The notes: generated from the sequence alone by a model not told the origin. Positions 35,408-45,653 are shown, numbered from the stretch's first letter. The stretch: 64,000 nucleotides of DNA from JAGXTF01 sp044224315 (GCA_044224315.1 JBGAKR010000002.1:248001-312000); one strand, 5' to 3'. Made by a program: numbers and translations.

Positions 35408-38400
35408 TTGTTAAACTTTATTAAAAAACCGGTATTAAAAGCGAGCTTAATTTTATTCATTTTTATTCTTGGAAATCAGGTACAAGGACAAACAACCCGA
35501 GGGGTAGACTTTTGGCTTACCCCTTTGGTAAATTACCAAAATAACGATTCGTTTTTTGTCATTGTAAGTTCGGAAAAAGCCACTACAGCTGTGGTTTCCA
35601 TCCCTCTGCAGAGCTGGAGTGTATCCATTTCCCTGGGTTACAATGATTTACAGCGGGTTTACATTCCCAAAAACTACAAACCCACCTCTTTTGATGCAGT
35701 ATCGGATTACGGTATCAGGGTTACTGCGGGCCTTCCCATTTCGGTTTATGCATTAAGTGCTCAAAACTATACCACCGATGCCAGCTGCATTTTTCCCAGT
35801 GCCTCAATCCCCACCGGATCCAGTTTCTATTCGGCCAACCCCATATTGTATGCCAGCGGGTATAACCAGGGTAACTCTGTAGGAATTGTTTGTATCGATG
35901 ACAGTTGTTCGGTAAGCATAACACCTGCTTACGACACCCGAAGTGGCACACACCCAGCAAACACTACTTTTACGGTAAAATTAAAACAGGGTCAGGTATT
36001 TTTAACCGGAAGCAAAACGGGCAAACCATTTGCAGGCAGCCTTATTAAGGCCCAGGCGGGCAAACGCATTGCCGTTTTTTGTGGAGATGATTGTGTAGCC
36101 GTGCGTTGCGCAGCCTGTGATCATGTATACGAAGAAATACCTCCGGTAAATACACTAGGAAAGAATTTTATTATCCCCCCTTTTTTTAAACAAAACAAAG
36201 GCTATGACTATCAGGTAGTAGCCACGCAAAACAATACCACCGTAAAAGAAAACGGAGTCACAATCGGAACCCTTAGCGCAGGTGACACCCTATACCGCGT
36301 TATATACAAAGACACTACCCTGTGCGTAAGCGCCGACAAGCCCGTGTTGCTAGCCCAGTATATGACCGGCATAAATTGCCAGACACCCAAAGGGGGTGAC
36401 CCATCCATGCTCATTATCAACCCCAATGAGCAAACCATTTCCAAAGCGAAGGTTTCCACGGCCAATACAGGTGTAATTAAGCAACATTACATTACCCTTA
36501 TTGTGCCTAGCAACGGAGTGGATAGCACATACCTGGACGGCTCGTTAATACCCAAAAGCGATTATAAAAAAACCAGTTGTAATAATTTTTATTACTTTCA
36601 GGATACCATCGGTGCTGGCAATCATAATATTGAAAATTCATATGGCTTTATTTCCTATCTCTATGGCATTGGCAGTGCTGAAAGCTATGCCTATGGCGCC
36701 GGCTCTTCGCTAAAGAATCTAAATCGCTATATAGTGGCCAAAACCTACCCATCCTGCGATAGCGGCTACCTGGTAAAACTTTCTTCAGTTGGTGATTCGG
36801 CAACTGCATTTAAATGGTTGTTTAACAACAGCCAGAAAGACACCGCTAAAAACCCCTATTTTATGGTGCCTAAGCCTGGTATTTATCCTGTAAAACTATG
36901 GTTTTTCGGATTTATCGATAAGGTATGGGATTCTACTTTACTCGAAGTTCTCATAGAAGCACCCCAAAACACCGATTTAATTCCGTTTACTAAACTCACC
37001 ATTTGCGATACAGGTTTTACATTTAAATTGCCCGTATCAAAAATACTTTCTTACAAGTGGAACACCGGCGACACCACAGCCCAACTGCATGTGAATAAAA
37101 CCGGAAGATACAAAGTAAATATTAAAAACAATCTTAATGGATGCGTAACTTCCGACTCGGCAGATATTATTTTTCAAAACAAAATCAATGTAAATTTTAG
37201 CAATAAAATGTCGGCCTACTGCTCCGGACAAACCCTGTTCCTGCGCGATTCTACCAAGCTTGTTAAAGATACCGTAAAACAATACACCTGGTATGCCGAT
37301 AAAAAATTACAAGGCCAAAAACAATACGATTCTATCCCCAATACTGTTGCAAATAATTACGAAATAAAACTGGTAATTAAAACCAATAAAGGTTGCAGCG
37401 ATAGCATAACTAAAAATATTTTAATACTGGACAAACCCATAGCCAAAGTAAGTTTGAGGGTGTATGACTCTTGTGTAATATCGAATAAATTTAGCTTTGT
37501 AAGTACCTCAAAAACTACGCTGGGTAAAATTAAAGGCTACAAATGGTTATTCAGCAATGGCGATACATCCAACAGCCAAAATGTAATTAAAAAATTCAGC
37601 GGAACCGGACAAATTAAATACCGATTGGTTGCTTATGGCGAAACAGGCTGCAACGATACCACCAAGCAGGCTATAGCCACAATTTACCCCAAACCATCGG
37701 CTGGTTTTGGAGTAAGCGACAGCTCTATATGCAAAAACGGTAATTTCTTTACTTTTACTAACAAAACCCAAACCGACCCCTTTGCCAAAGGATATACCTG
37801 GATGTGGGGCGATGGCACGGGCTCTACCTTTCAGGATCCGGGTACCATTAATTATGCCGATACGGGTAATTTTTTAGTTACCTTGTCTGCCTATTATAAA
37901 GCCACTGGTTGCGCCGATACGGTGAAACGCTATGTGCGTGTGGTAGAAAATCCCGTACCAAAAATTAATTTAGACAGTTCGGACTTTTGTTTGCATCGCA
38001 ATTATTTTCAATTTAAAGGCGTAAATGCTACCCCCAATATTTCGCCTAAATATTTATGGAAATGGGGCGATGGAAGCCAAACAGCCGACAGCACCCAATA
38101 CCGCAAAAAATATGCAACACCTGGTACTTATACCCTAAAATTATTTTTATCTCTGGGTAAAAATTGCGTAGATTCTGTGAAAAAAACCGTAATTGTTTAC
38201 AACGATCCGGTGGCAGATTTCAGTCTGTCGGATTCGGTTTTCTGCGGACTACCGGCCCAATTAAATGTTACAAACAAAAGCACTGCCCCGGCCAATGCAA
38301 AATGGCAGTGGGACTTTGGAAACAGCGTGGTTTCTACCCTTAAAAATCCGGCCCAGGTAGACTATACTGATACCGGAAAGTATACCATTCTGCTAATCGC

Positions 38401-40003
38401 AAAAGACCCATTAACCACCTGCGACAACCGCAAATCGAAAAAAATAATTGTATATAAATTCCCTGCTTTAAAACCCCGTTTAACCGATACTGCAATTTGC
38501 AATGCAAAAACCGCTATCACCTTTACCGACTCTACGGATTACGGGAATTTACCGGTTTATCGCAAATGGCAATTCTCGAAAACCGACACCAGCAATTCGA
38601 AAATAATTACCAAAAATTTTGCCGGAAAAGGCATTTATAAAATTCAGTTAATTGGGGGCATGCCCGGTTTATGTGCCGATACCAGCCAGGTACAGGTGCG
38701 TGTAAAATATTCCGATACCGCCGGTAAAATTGTGCATACCCTTACCGAATTTTGTGCTCCCGCCAAAGTAGATTTAACTGCCAAGCCCCACGAAACAGCC
38801 AATTGGAGCTATTTGTGGGACTTTGGAAACAGCCAGACATCTACCCTGCAAAACCCCGTTTCGGTGCAGTTTAATGATAGTTTGCAATACAAAATTAAAC
38901 TCACTTTAAATGATGGAAAAGGCTGCGAAATGTATTTGTACGACACCGTTAAAATCGCGCCAAAACCTGAAGCTTTAATCCGCAGAAACTTAAAAGATAC
39001 CCAATGTTTAAAAGGCAATAATTTTGTTTTTAATGCTGCAGTAAACAAGGCCACAGCGCCTGTGCAATACAAATGGGATTGCGACGAAAGCTACACTTTC
39101 AGCACCCAAAATACCAGCCCGGTTAATTATAAAAATCTGGGTAAAAAAATCATCCAATTAATCATTCAGGATGCCAAGGGTTGCCGGGATACCACCAAAT
39201 TTGATTCGGTACTGGTATTGCCCCAAATGCAGGTAAAACTCAGCGATACCTGGGCTTGTGTAAATAAAACCATTGTAATTAAGGCTAAAATTACACCCGC
39301 CAATATGCCGGTTTCAAAACTCGACTGGTATGTAAACAACGTTTATCAGCAATCGGGCAATAGTTTTAGTTGGGCTTTTAATACACCCGGCAAAGACAGT
39401 ATATATGTAATTGCCTCTTCGGCTGGCGGATGCAAAGACAGCAGTACCAAGGCCTACCTCATTACCTATGCCAACCCAGTAGCTGCTTTTGGAACCGAAA
39501 TATTGAACCCCACAGGTACGGGTATAATTGTAAAATTCCACGACAGCAGCGTGGGTGCTACCAAATGGACCTGGTACCCAGAGAAAAACAATATGGGCAT
39601 AACCGGCAATACCCAAAAATACGATTACAATTACCAAAGTTTAGGACAAGCTACCATATTACTGCGGGTTGAAAACAGCCAGGGTTGTAAGGATAGTACC
39701 TATCGCACCATTTTGTTAAAATCCGACGAATTGGTTTGGTTCCCTAGTTCATTTACTCCTAATGGAGACGGCAAAAACGATGTATTCAAACCCGAAGGAT
39801 TGTCGCCTGTAAAATCATACACCCTTCGTATTTATAACCGTTGGGGAGCTAAAGTATTTGAAACCAATGACCCCACGATTGGTTGGGATGGCATATTTAT
39901 GAACCAGGCGGTGATGAGTGGCAGCTATGTTTATTCAGTAAATCTTGTGTTCTTAACAGGCAAGCGATTGGTAATAAACAACAACTTTACGCTGATACGG
40001 TAA
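35408..40003 (+). CDS. Giant T9SS type B secreted protein with IgGFc-binding-like N-terminus and PKD repeats (copy 2)
   Basis: 1531 aa from a TTG at 35408 (signal: ASLILFIFILGNQVQG). Same architecture as the upstream gene: GTDFW-like N-terminus (GVDFWLTPLV), calyx-like N-terminal domain to about residue 430, PKD-like repeats (YTWMWGDGTG, YLWKWGDGSQ), and type B sorting domain (FPSSFTPNGDGKNDVFKPEG to FTLIR). The last ~90 residues are nearly identical to copy 1, while the middle repeats have diverged. This suggests selection on the sorting signal or gene conversion. Only 28 bp separate the genes, so they are likely one operon. T9SS export machinery is not in this window. Confidence 0.88.
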   Translation: MLNFIKKPVLKASLILFIFILGNQVQGQTTRGVDFWLTPLVNYQNNDSFFVIVSSEKATTAVVSIPLQSWSVSISLGYNDLQRVYIPKNYKPTSFDAVSDYGIRVTAGLPISVYALSAQNYTTDASCIFPSASIPTGSSFYSANPILYASGYNQGNSVGIVCIDDSCSVSITPAYDTRSGTHPANTTFTVKLKQGQVFLTGSKTGKPFAGSLIKAQAGKRIAVFCGDDCVAVRCAACDHVYEEIPPVNTLGKNFIIPPFFKQNKGYDYQVVATQNNTTVKENGVTIGTLSAGDTLYRVIYKDTTLCVSADKPVLLAQYMTGINCQTPKGGDPSMLIINPNEQTISKAKVSTANTGVIKQHYITLIVPSNGVDSTYLDGSLIPKSDYKKTSCNNFYYFQDTIGAGNHNIENSYGFISYLYGIGSAESYAYGAGSSLKNLNRYIVAKTYPSCDSGYLVKLSSVGDSATAFKWLFNNSQKDTAKNPYFMVPKPGIYPVKLWFFGFIDKVWDSTLLEVLIEAPQNTDLIPFTKLTICDTGFTFKLPVSKILSYKWNTGDTTAQLHVNKTGRYKVNIKNNLNGCVTSDSADIIFQNKINVNFSNKMSAYCSGQTLFLRDSTKLVKDTVKQYTWYADKKLQGQKQYDSIPNTVANNYEIKLVIKTNKGCSDSITKNILILDKPIAKVSLRVYDSCVISNKFSFVSTSKTTLGKIKGYKWLFSNGDTSNSQNVIKKFSGTGQIKYRLVAYGETGCNDTTKQAIATIYPKPSAGFGVSDSSICKNGNFFTFTNKTQTDPFAKGYTWMWGDGTGSTFQDPGTINYADTGNFLVTLSAYYKATGCADTVKRYVRVVENPVPKINLDSSDFCLHRNYFQFKGVNATPNISPKYLWKWGDGSQTADSTQYRKKYATPGTYTLKLFLSLGKNCVDSVKKTVIVYNDPVADFSLSDSVFCGLPAQLNVTNKSTAPANAKWQWDFGNSVVSTLKNPAQVDYTDTGKYTILLIAKDPLTTCDNRKSKKIIVYKFPALKPRLTDTAICNAKTAITFTDSTDYGNLPVYRKWQFSKTDTSNSKIITKNFAGKGIYKIQLIGGMPGLCADTSQVQVRVKYSDTAGKIVHTLTEFCAPAKVDLTAKPHETANWSYLWDFGNSQTSTLQNPVSVQFNDSLQYKIKLTLNDGKGCEMYLYDTVKIAPKPEALIRRNLKDTQCLKGNNFVFNAAVNKATAPVQYKWDCDESYTFSTQNTSPVNYKNLGKKIIQLIIQDAKGCRDTTKFDSVLVLPQMQVKLSDTWACVNKTIVIKAKITPANMPVSKLDWYVNNVYQQSGNSFSWAFNTPGKDSIYVIASSAGGCKDSSTKAYLITYANPVAAFGTEILNPTGTGIIVKFHDSSVGATKWTWYPEKNNMGITGNTQKYDYNYQSLGQATILLRVENSQGCKDSTYRTILLKSDELVWFPSSFTPNGDGKNDVFKPEGLSPVKSYTLRIYNRWGAKVFETNDPTIGWDGIFMNQAVMSGSYVYSVNLVFLTGKRLVINNNFTLIR

Positions 40004-40016
40004 GGCTTTCAAAGCG

Positions 40017-40038
40017 AATATTTGTATATACAAATATT
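40017..40038. promoter_or_regulatory. Perfect 22-bp palindrome
   Basis: AATATTTGTAT followed by its exact reverse complement, 14 bp after the copy 2 stop and 88 bp before the LpxH-like gene. There is no T-tract directly after it. Each arm contains AATATTTG, one mismatch from the -7 consensus, so it may be a regulator site or symmetric promoter element. A weak terminator is the alternative. Confidence 0.5.
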
Positions 40039-40125
40039 ACATTTCATAACTTTTGCTTAACACTAAATTAACCTATGGTATATTCTATCATAACATTCTG
40101 AGGCTTACTTTGTTTAAGCCAGAAG

Positions 40126-40956
40126 ATGATTGAAAAAAGAAAAATAAAAGTAGCTGTGCTCAGTGATATTCACTTGGGTACATTTGGCTGCAGGGCCAAA
40201 TCGGTGATAGCTTATTTACGCAGCATTGAGCCCGAAACACTGGTACTAAACGGGGATATTGTAGACATTTGGCAGTTTAACAAACGCTATTTCCCCGCCA
40301 CACACATGCAGGTAATTAAAGAAATTTTTGGCATGCTTTCCAGGGGTACTAAAGTAATTTACATTACCGGCAATCACGACGAATTATTGCGCAGGTACAC
40401 CGATTTAAATCTGGGCAATTTAACCCTTACCGATAAACTTGTATTGGAAATGGACGGCAAAAAAACCTGGTTTTTTCATGGCGATATTTTTGATGCCAGC
40501 ACCAAGGGTTGGGCCCGGTTATTGGCCAAATTTGGCGGTCATGGATACGATTTACTGATAATGCTAAACACCAGTATTAACTGGATGTTGCAATTGTTTG
40601 GCAAAGAAAAAATGAGCTTTAGTAAAAAAGTAAAAAACAGTGTAAAAAAAGCCGTAGCCTGGATTGGAAATTTCGAACAAACTGCTGCTGAATTGGCCAT
40701 AGAAAATAAATATGACTATGTTGCATGCGGGCATATACACCAACCCCAAAAAAAGCTTGTATACACAAATAAAGGCAGCGTAACCTATCTGAATTCGGGC
40801 GATTGGGTAGAAAACTGTACCGCGCTTGAATATGAAAATGGAGACTGGAATATACATTACCACATAATGAACTTACAGGAAGAATCGAATTTTATACCAG
40901 ATAAAAAACAAACCCAGCAGGAATTGCTAAGTACGTTTTTAACGCCCGCCATATGA
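40126..40956 (+). CDS. UDP-2,3-diacylglucosamine diphosphatase-like metallophosphoesterase
   Basis: 276 aa. The calcineurin-like metal motifs occur in order: DIHLG (residue ~15), GDIVD, GNHDE, FFHGD and GHIHQP. It resembles the LpxH-like group that Bacteroidota use to cleave UDP-2,3-diacylglucosamine in lipid A synthesis, although related members have other phosphoester substrates. Its stop overlaps the start of the glycosyltransferase gene (ATGA). This pairing, and waaA nearby, fit an envelope glycolipid role. Confidence 0.8.
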   Translation: MIEKRKIKVAVLSDIHLGTFGCRAKSVIAYLRSIEPETLVLNGDIVDIWQFNKRYFPATHMQVIKEIFGMLSRGTKVIYITGNHDELLRRYTDLNLGNLTLTDKLVLEMDGKKTWFFHGDIFDASTKGWARLLAKFGGHGYDLLIMLNTSINWMLQLFGKEKMSFSKKVKNSVKKAVAWIGNFEQTAAELAIENKYDYVACGHIHQPQKKLVYTNKGSVTYLNSGDWVENCTALEYENGDWNIHYHIMNLQEESNFIPDKKQTQQELLSTFLTPAI

Positions 40957-41948
40957 AAATTTTCTATGCCGTACAGGCCACCGGAAACGGGCATATAAGC
41001 AGGGCAAAAGAACTGCTGCCCTGGCTGCAGCAATATGGCACCGTAGATGTATTTTTATCGGGAAGCAATGCACAATTGGGCAATGATTTACCCGTAAAAT
41101 ACCGCAGCAGTGGGGTTAGCTTATTCTATGGCAAAGGCGGAGGGTTGGATTATTTTAAAATACTTGGAAACACAAACCCCATGCGTATTTTTTCGAAAGC
41201 CAAAGCATTGCCGTTGCACCAATACGATATAATTCTCAACGATTTTGAATATATCACTTCCCTAGCCTGTCGTTTGCAAAAAAGACATTCGCTGCAGTTT
41301 GGACACCAGGCCAGTTTTCAGTCTAAACAAACACCACGACCCGAAAGAAAAGACCCTTTGGGTGAATTTATTTTGCACCAATATTGTAATACCACCGATT
41401 ATTTAGGATTGCATTTCTGGCCCTATGATAAAAAAATTGTATCGCCGGTAATTCGCCAGTCTATACTCAATTCAGATCCGCAGAAGGAAGGTTATGTAAG
41501 TGTTTATCTGCCGCAATTTGCAGATACTGAATTATTGCATATTTTTACCCGTTTCCCTTCCATACCGTTTCAAATTTTCAGCAAAGAAATCAACATTAAA
41601 AAACAGGTAAAAAATATCACTTTTATTCCAACCGGATTTGATGCATTTACACAGAGTTTGATTCACTGCAATGGCATCATCACAGGCGCAGGATTTGAAA
41701 CTCCGGCAGAAGCCTTATACCTGCGAAAGAAAATATTGGTAGTACCTATAAAAGGACAATATGAGCAGAAATGCAATGCCGAAGCACTTAAAGAATGGGG
41801 CGTGCAAACCATAAAACATCCGCTGCATTTAACGATGGAATTTTTGGAAAATTGGTTGCAGAAAAAAAATACTTTGCCTTACAATTTGGTTCAGAATACC
41901 GGGCAGATAGTGCACCAGGCCGTACAATCGGCTTTAGCGCTTGGTTGA
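40953..41948 (+). CDS. GT-B-type glycosyltransferase (MurG/GT28-like)
   Basis: 331 aa. The N-terminus IFYAVQATGNGHISRAKELLPWL shows the GxGHxxRA pattern of MurG/UGT-like enzymes. The C-terminal nucleotide-sugar site is GIITGAGFETPAEALYLRKKILVVPI followed by QYEQKCNAEAL. Such proteins transfer a hexose to a lipid or glycan acceptor. It is translationally coupled to the LpxH-like gene and overlaps the end of the convergent membrane protein gene by 15 bp. Donor and acceptor are unknown. Confidence 0.78.
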   Translation: MKIFYAVQATGNGHISRAKELLPWLQQYGTVDVFLSGSNAQLGNDLPVKYRSSGVSLFYGKGGGLDYFKILGNTNPMRIFSKAKALPLHQYDIILNDFEYITSLACRLQKRHSLQFGHQASFQSKQTPRPERKDPLGEFILHQYCNTTDYLGLHFWPYDKKIVSPVIRQSILNSDPQKEGYVSVYLPQFADTELLHIFTRFPSIPFQIFSKEINIKKQVKNITFIPTGFDAFTQSLIHCNGIITGAGFETPAEALYLRKKILVVPIKGQYEQKCNAEALKEWGVQTIKHPLHLTMEFLENWLQKKNTLPYNLVQNTGQIVHQAVQSALALG

Positions 41949-42359
41949 TTTTTTGGTTGATTTTTTTTTGCTTTTAATTTTAGCCCAACCGAGCAAAATG
42001 GGAATCATCAAAAACACGATTACCGCGGCCAGCATAAATTTGCCTGCAATTAATTCGGCAATAACCAAAACCAGAATCATAGCTGAAGACAGCAACAGCA
42101 GCCAGCCGGGCTCTTTAATGATAGGTTTTTTGAGGTAAATGGCTATGGCAGTGTAAATCATCACCAACAACCCGGTAAAGAACATCAGACCGCCGATTAA
42201 ACCCCAGCCCGATTTTTCGAATAGGGATATTCCGCCCAGAATGAGCAGAAACCAACTCAGGTGAAAGGCGGGTTTTACAACAGGGTGGCTGAACATGCTG
42301 CAAATATCTGCCATGCTGTTGGTAGTTCCAAAATAATCAACTTCAAAAGCCATAGACAT
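41934..42359 (-). CDS. Hypothetical membrane protein
   Basis: 141 aa with four predicted hydrophobic segments (SWFLLILGGISLF, WGLIGGLMFFTGLLVMIYTAIAIYL, WLLLLSSAMILVLVIAELIAG, FMLAAVIVFLMIPILLGWA) and a Lys/Ser-rich cytoplasmic tail (KSKKKSTKKSTKR). No family is recognised. A second Met at 42353 is an alternative start. Convergent with the glycosyltransferase, 3' ends overlapping by 15 bp. Confidence 0.6.
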   Translation of the reverse strand: MSMAFEVDYFGTTNSMADICSMFSHPVVKPAFHLSWFLLILGGISLFEKSGWGLIGGLMFFTGLLVMIYTAIAIYLKKPIIKEPGWLLLLSSAMILVLVIAELIAGKFMLAAVIVFLMIPILLGWAKIKSKKKSTKKSTKR

Positions 42360-42420
42360 GCCCAGCGAGCTTACCTACAGTGCGGTGCAAGCCTGGTTCA
42401 AATTCGGCAATTTAGGGGTA

Positions 42421-42450
42421 TTGGCAAATCATTCGTAGGTTGTATCTTTG
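42421..42450 (+). promoter_or_regulatory. Promoter of the alanine dehydrogenase gene
   Basis: TTGG (42421-42424), 18-bp spacer, TATCTTTG (42443-42450, exact consensus, followed by CGGCC). The ATG lies 13 nt beyond the box. Confidence 0.6.
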
Positions 42451-42463
42451 CGGCCATTTTATT

Positions 42464-43594
42464 ATGATAATCGGAGTACCAAAAGAGATCAAAAACAATG
42501 AAAATCGCGTGGCGGTAACCCCGGCAGGTGTGAGTGAACTGAAAAAACACGGGCACAAAGTGTACGTGCAGAAAAGCGCCGGCGAAGGCAGTGGTTTTGC
42601 TGATGAAGAATATGTAGAGGCAGGTGCAGAATTGCTGGCCACTATCGAAGAAGTTTACGGCATTGCCGAAATGATTATCAAAGTAAAGGAGCCGATTGAC
42701 TCTGAGTATCCTTTGATTAAGAAAGACCAACTGCTGTTTACCTATTTCCACTTCGCCAGTCACGAGCCCCTTACCCATGCCATGATAAACAGTGGTGCAG
42801 TTTGTTTGGCTTACGAAACCGTGGAAAAAGCCGACCGCAGCTTGCCATTGCTGGTGCCAATGAGTGAGGTAGCCGGCCGCATGAGTGTGCAGGAAGGTGC
42901 CAAGTACCTTGAGAAACCCATGGGTGGACGCGGTATTTTGCTGGGAGGTGTACCAGGCGTAAAACCCGCCGAAGTGGTGGTTTTAGGCGGTGGTATTGTT
43001 GGTACTCAGGCTGCTAAAATGGCGGCTGGTATGGGCGCACACGTTACCATTATGGACATTAGCCTGCCCCGCTTGCGTCAACTGGATGACAGCATGCCTG
43101 CCAACGTTTCAACCCAGTACAGCAACGATTACAACGTATTTAGTGCCATTAAAACTGCCGATTTGGTAATTGGCGGTGTATTGATACCCGGTGCCAAAGC
43201 CCCCAAAATGATTACCCGCGAAATGCTGCCCCATATGAAAAAAGGTGCAGTAATTGTGGATGTAGCCATTGACCAGGGCGGTTGCTTCGAAACCAGCAAA
43301 CCCACCACCCACGCCGATCCGATTTATGTAGTAGACGGAGTCATCCACTACTGCGTGGCCAATATGCCCGGTGCAGTGCCCTATACCTCTACCCTGGCCC
43401 TTACCAATGCCACCCTGCCTTATGCCATTCAATTGGCAAATAAAGGTTGGAAAAAAGCCTGCATCGAGAATGCCGAATTGAAACCAGGCCTGAATGTAGT
43501 GCATGGCAAAGTGGTATACAAAGGTGTGGCCGATGCTTTCCACCTGGAATACACCCCGGTAGAAAACGTACTGGGCGCTGAAGTTGCACAATAA
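42464..43594 (+). CDS. ald: Alanine dehydrogenase
   Basis: 376 aa from the ATG at 42464 (MIIGVPKEIKNNENRVAVTPAGV, the classical Ald/PNT start). It interconverts L-alanine with pyruvate and ammonia using NAD. The dinucleotide fold is VVVLGGGIVGTQAAKMAAGMGA, with VEKADRSLPLLVPMSEVAGRMS and DVAIDQGGCFETSKPTTHADP conserved. A TTG start at 42440 is possible but would begin inside the -7 promoter region. Monocistronic: strong promoter upstream and terminator at 43617. Confidence 0.95.
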   Translation: MIIGVPKEIKNNENRVAVTPAGVSELKKHGHKVYVQKSAGEGSGFADEEYVEAGAELLATIEEVYGIAEMIIKVKEPIDSEYPLIKKDQLLFTYFHFASHEPLTHAMINSGAVCLAYETVEKADRSLPLLVPMSEVAGRMSVQEGAKYLEKPMGGRGILLGGVPGVKPAEVVVLGGGIVGTQAAKMAAGMGAHVTIMDISLPRLRQLDDSMPANVSTQYSNDYNVFSAIKTADLVIGGVLIPGAKAPKMITREMLPHMKKGAVIVDVAIDQGGCFETSKPTTHADPIYVVDGVIHYCVANMPGAVPYTSTLALTNATLPYAIQLANKGWKKACIENAELKPGLNVVHGKVVYKGVADAFHLEYTPVENVLGAEVAQ

Positions 43595-43616
43595 TTAATA
43601 GATTAAAACAAAATAG

Positions 43617-43649
43617 AAAGGGCGTCTGCATGCAGATGCCCTTTTTTTT
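43617..43649 (+). terminator. Intrinsic terminator after alanine dehydrogenase
   Basis: AAAGGGCxTCTGCA / TGCAGAxGCCCTTT stem with a run of eight to nine T. Confidence 0.9.
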
Positions 43650-43877
43650 ATGGAATATTAACACCAAATTCACGTTTATTAGATGGTGAGAAATAATGTG
43701 TAATTGCAGTCCTTTTTGTATCTAAGTGTGATTTAATCATCGGAAATTCGATTAAAAAAAATACTGAATACTTAACAAAAACAAAGCGAAGGAGTATATT
43801 AATTGCCAATTAATAATTAACCCAACAATGATAATAAAAAATCAAGACCTTTGTTTATCTATTTTACCGAACATCGT

Positions 43878-45653
43878 ATGAAATCATTTTTTGTTTATTG
43901 TATCATCTTCTTAACAGTCTTGCCCGGTAAGGCCCAGAAATTGAAATTCAGTCAGGCTTACGGTACAGATGCCACCATTTATCTCCGTTCGGGCCGTCAG
44001 GCAGAAGTGGATTCAATGAAAAAAGTAATTCGGAAAATTCTGCATAAAAATGAGTGCATTGTGGTAAATCAGCTGGTACCTAACAATGCCAAAGGTGGGC
44101 AACATTCGATTTATTACGTAGTAAACCGCAATTTCGATACCCTTATAGAACCTAATATTTACCAGCAGATAGAGCCCATTTCTAACTATACCTATATGGC
44201 TTTATTGCCTTCCGTCAATTACACAAAACATTGGGGCATGGTTACGCTAGACAAACAGTTATTATTGCCATTCAAATATGGTGAAATACAGCCGCTTTAT
44301 ATCGAATATACTCCATGGGTCAACCAACCATTATCGGACTATTTTCTGATAAATGAAAATACTGAATACGACTACAACCATAAATTAATCGGGGTTTACA
44401 ACCTGGCTACAAAAAAAATCGAGATCCCCCCAGTTTATCAAGACCTGAGTATTCTTAATGCCCAATACCTTGTTGCAGAAAACCATGACAACCGAAAGGG
44501 AATCATCGATTTTAAAAACAATATAAAAGTACCCTTTCATTATCGATATTTAGGTTCAGCCGACCGTATTTGTTTAAGTACCGAAATTCCGGCTACAGAT
44601 ACCCTTTTCAAAGAGGGAGTAATCGACATAAACAACCGCATTGTACTGCCGTTTAAATACTACAATCTGCAATCATTTAAAGACAGTTGGGTTACATATT
44701 CCGACACCCAATTTGACATTGAAGGCAGTATGATTTTCTACAAGCGTTTTTATAATTTATATACCGGCAAAACAATGGCTGTGGATACCAGTCAAATTCA
44801 TGTACCGCCCGCATCTGAAAACATACGCAAAATATTTGCCCCATTATTAAAACCTGAAAATGAATTCTATAATTCACCCATTTATCGCTTTGTACAATAT
44901 TCCAAAATTGTAAAAACTATACCCAATTGGAGGAACCCCAACGATGAATATGACCTGGTTGACACAACCTATTTCATCCAGGATACACTTTTAGGTGGCC
45001 ATTATTTAACCATTCCGGCTGATTCAATTGATGCATATTGTATGAACCCAGAATATCTGTATGATTCACCCATCTTTTATGTACTTCTTGACTCGATAAT
45101 GCCCGACACCCTATACACCCCTGAGGAGGTGCTTACAATTGCCGTAAACCAATTCAGCCATTATCTGGATAACTATGTATGGGAACAATTACCGCGGCTG
45201 ACTGCGACTGCAGGATTTTTGATTTTACCCTATGCACCCCTGATGCAGTTATTCCAAAATCAGAATAAACAAACGGAATATAATTTTATCAATCAAACTT
45301 TAATTCCAATTTTTACCGACAGCAATTTATATGCACAATTCAGGCAGTGGTGCAATCCGGTATTTAAAGAGGCTTTTCAAAAAATGCCGGAGTTTTATAA
45401 AATAGAATTTCTCAATACATCGAGATATTTACGCAATTATCTGGTAAATTATAACATTCATAAAATACAAAAATTCTTAGAGGAATTTGAACCCTCTTTT
45501 GCCTACAACAACCCCTATACAAATACTCCAGATGAACGCAGAAAACTAAGCGCTTTTGTAGATCGCATGATTCTAAAACGCCACTATCTCACAGTAGCCC
45601 AGGCAAAGGAACTTTTCATCCCCATTTGTGATGAGATTTTGAGTTGGAAATAA
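43878..45653 (+). CDS. Secreted WG-repeat-like hypothetical protein
   Basis: 591 aa from the ATG at 43878, which begins a clean signal peptide (KSFFVYCIIFLTVLPGKAQ). An in-frame TTG at 43851 would add nine residues and is not preferred. Residues ~120-260 contain three degenerate WG-type beta repeats (WGMVTLDKQLLLPFKYGEI, KGIIDFKNNIKVPFHY, EGVIDINNRIVLPFKYY), a fold seen in many Bacteroidota exported proteins. The C-terminal 300 residues are helical with no recognised motif. No sorting domain, so probably periplasmic or outer-membrane associated. Function unknown. Confidence 0.65.
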   Translation: MKSFFVYCIIFLTVLPGKAQKLKFSQAYGTDATIYLRSGRQAEVDSMKKVIRKILHKNECIVVNQLVPNNAKGGQHSIYYVVNRNFDTLIEPNIYQQIEPISNYTYMALLPSVNYTKHWGMVTLDKQLLLPFKYGEIQPLYIEYTPWVNQPLSDYFLINENTEYDYNHKLIGVYNLATKKIEIPPVYQDLSILNAQYLVAENHDNRKGIIDFKNNIKVPFHYRYLGSADRICLSTEIPATDTLFKEGVIDINNRIVLPFKYYNLQSFKDSWVTYSDTQFDIEGSMIFYKRFYNLYTGKTMAVDTSQIHVPPASENIRKIFAPLLKPENEFYNSPIYRFVQYSKIVKTIPNWRNPNDEYDLVDTTYFIQDTLLGGHYLTIPADSIDAYCMNPEYLYDSPIFYVLLDSIMPDTLYTPEEVLTIAVNQFSHYLDNYVWEQLPRLTATAGFLILPYAPLMQLFQNQNKQTEYNFINQTLIPIFTDSNLYAQFRQWCNPVFKEAFQKMPEFYKIEFLNTSRYLRNYLVNYNIHKIQKFLEEFEPSFAYNNPYTNTPDERRKLSAFVDRMILKRHYLTVAQAKELFIPICDEILSWK

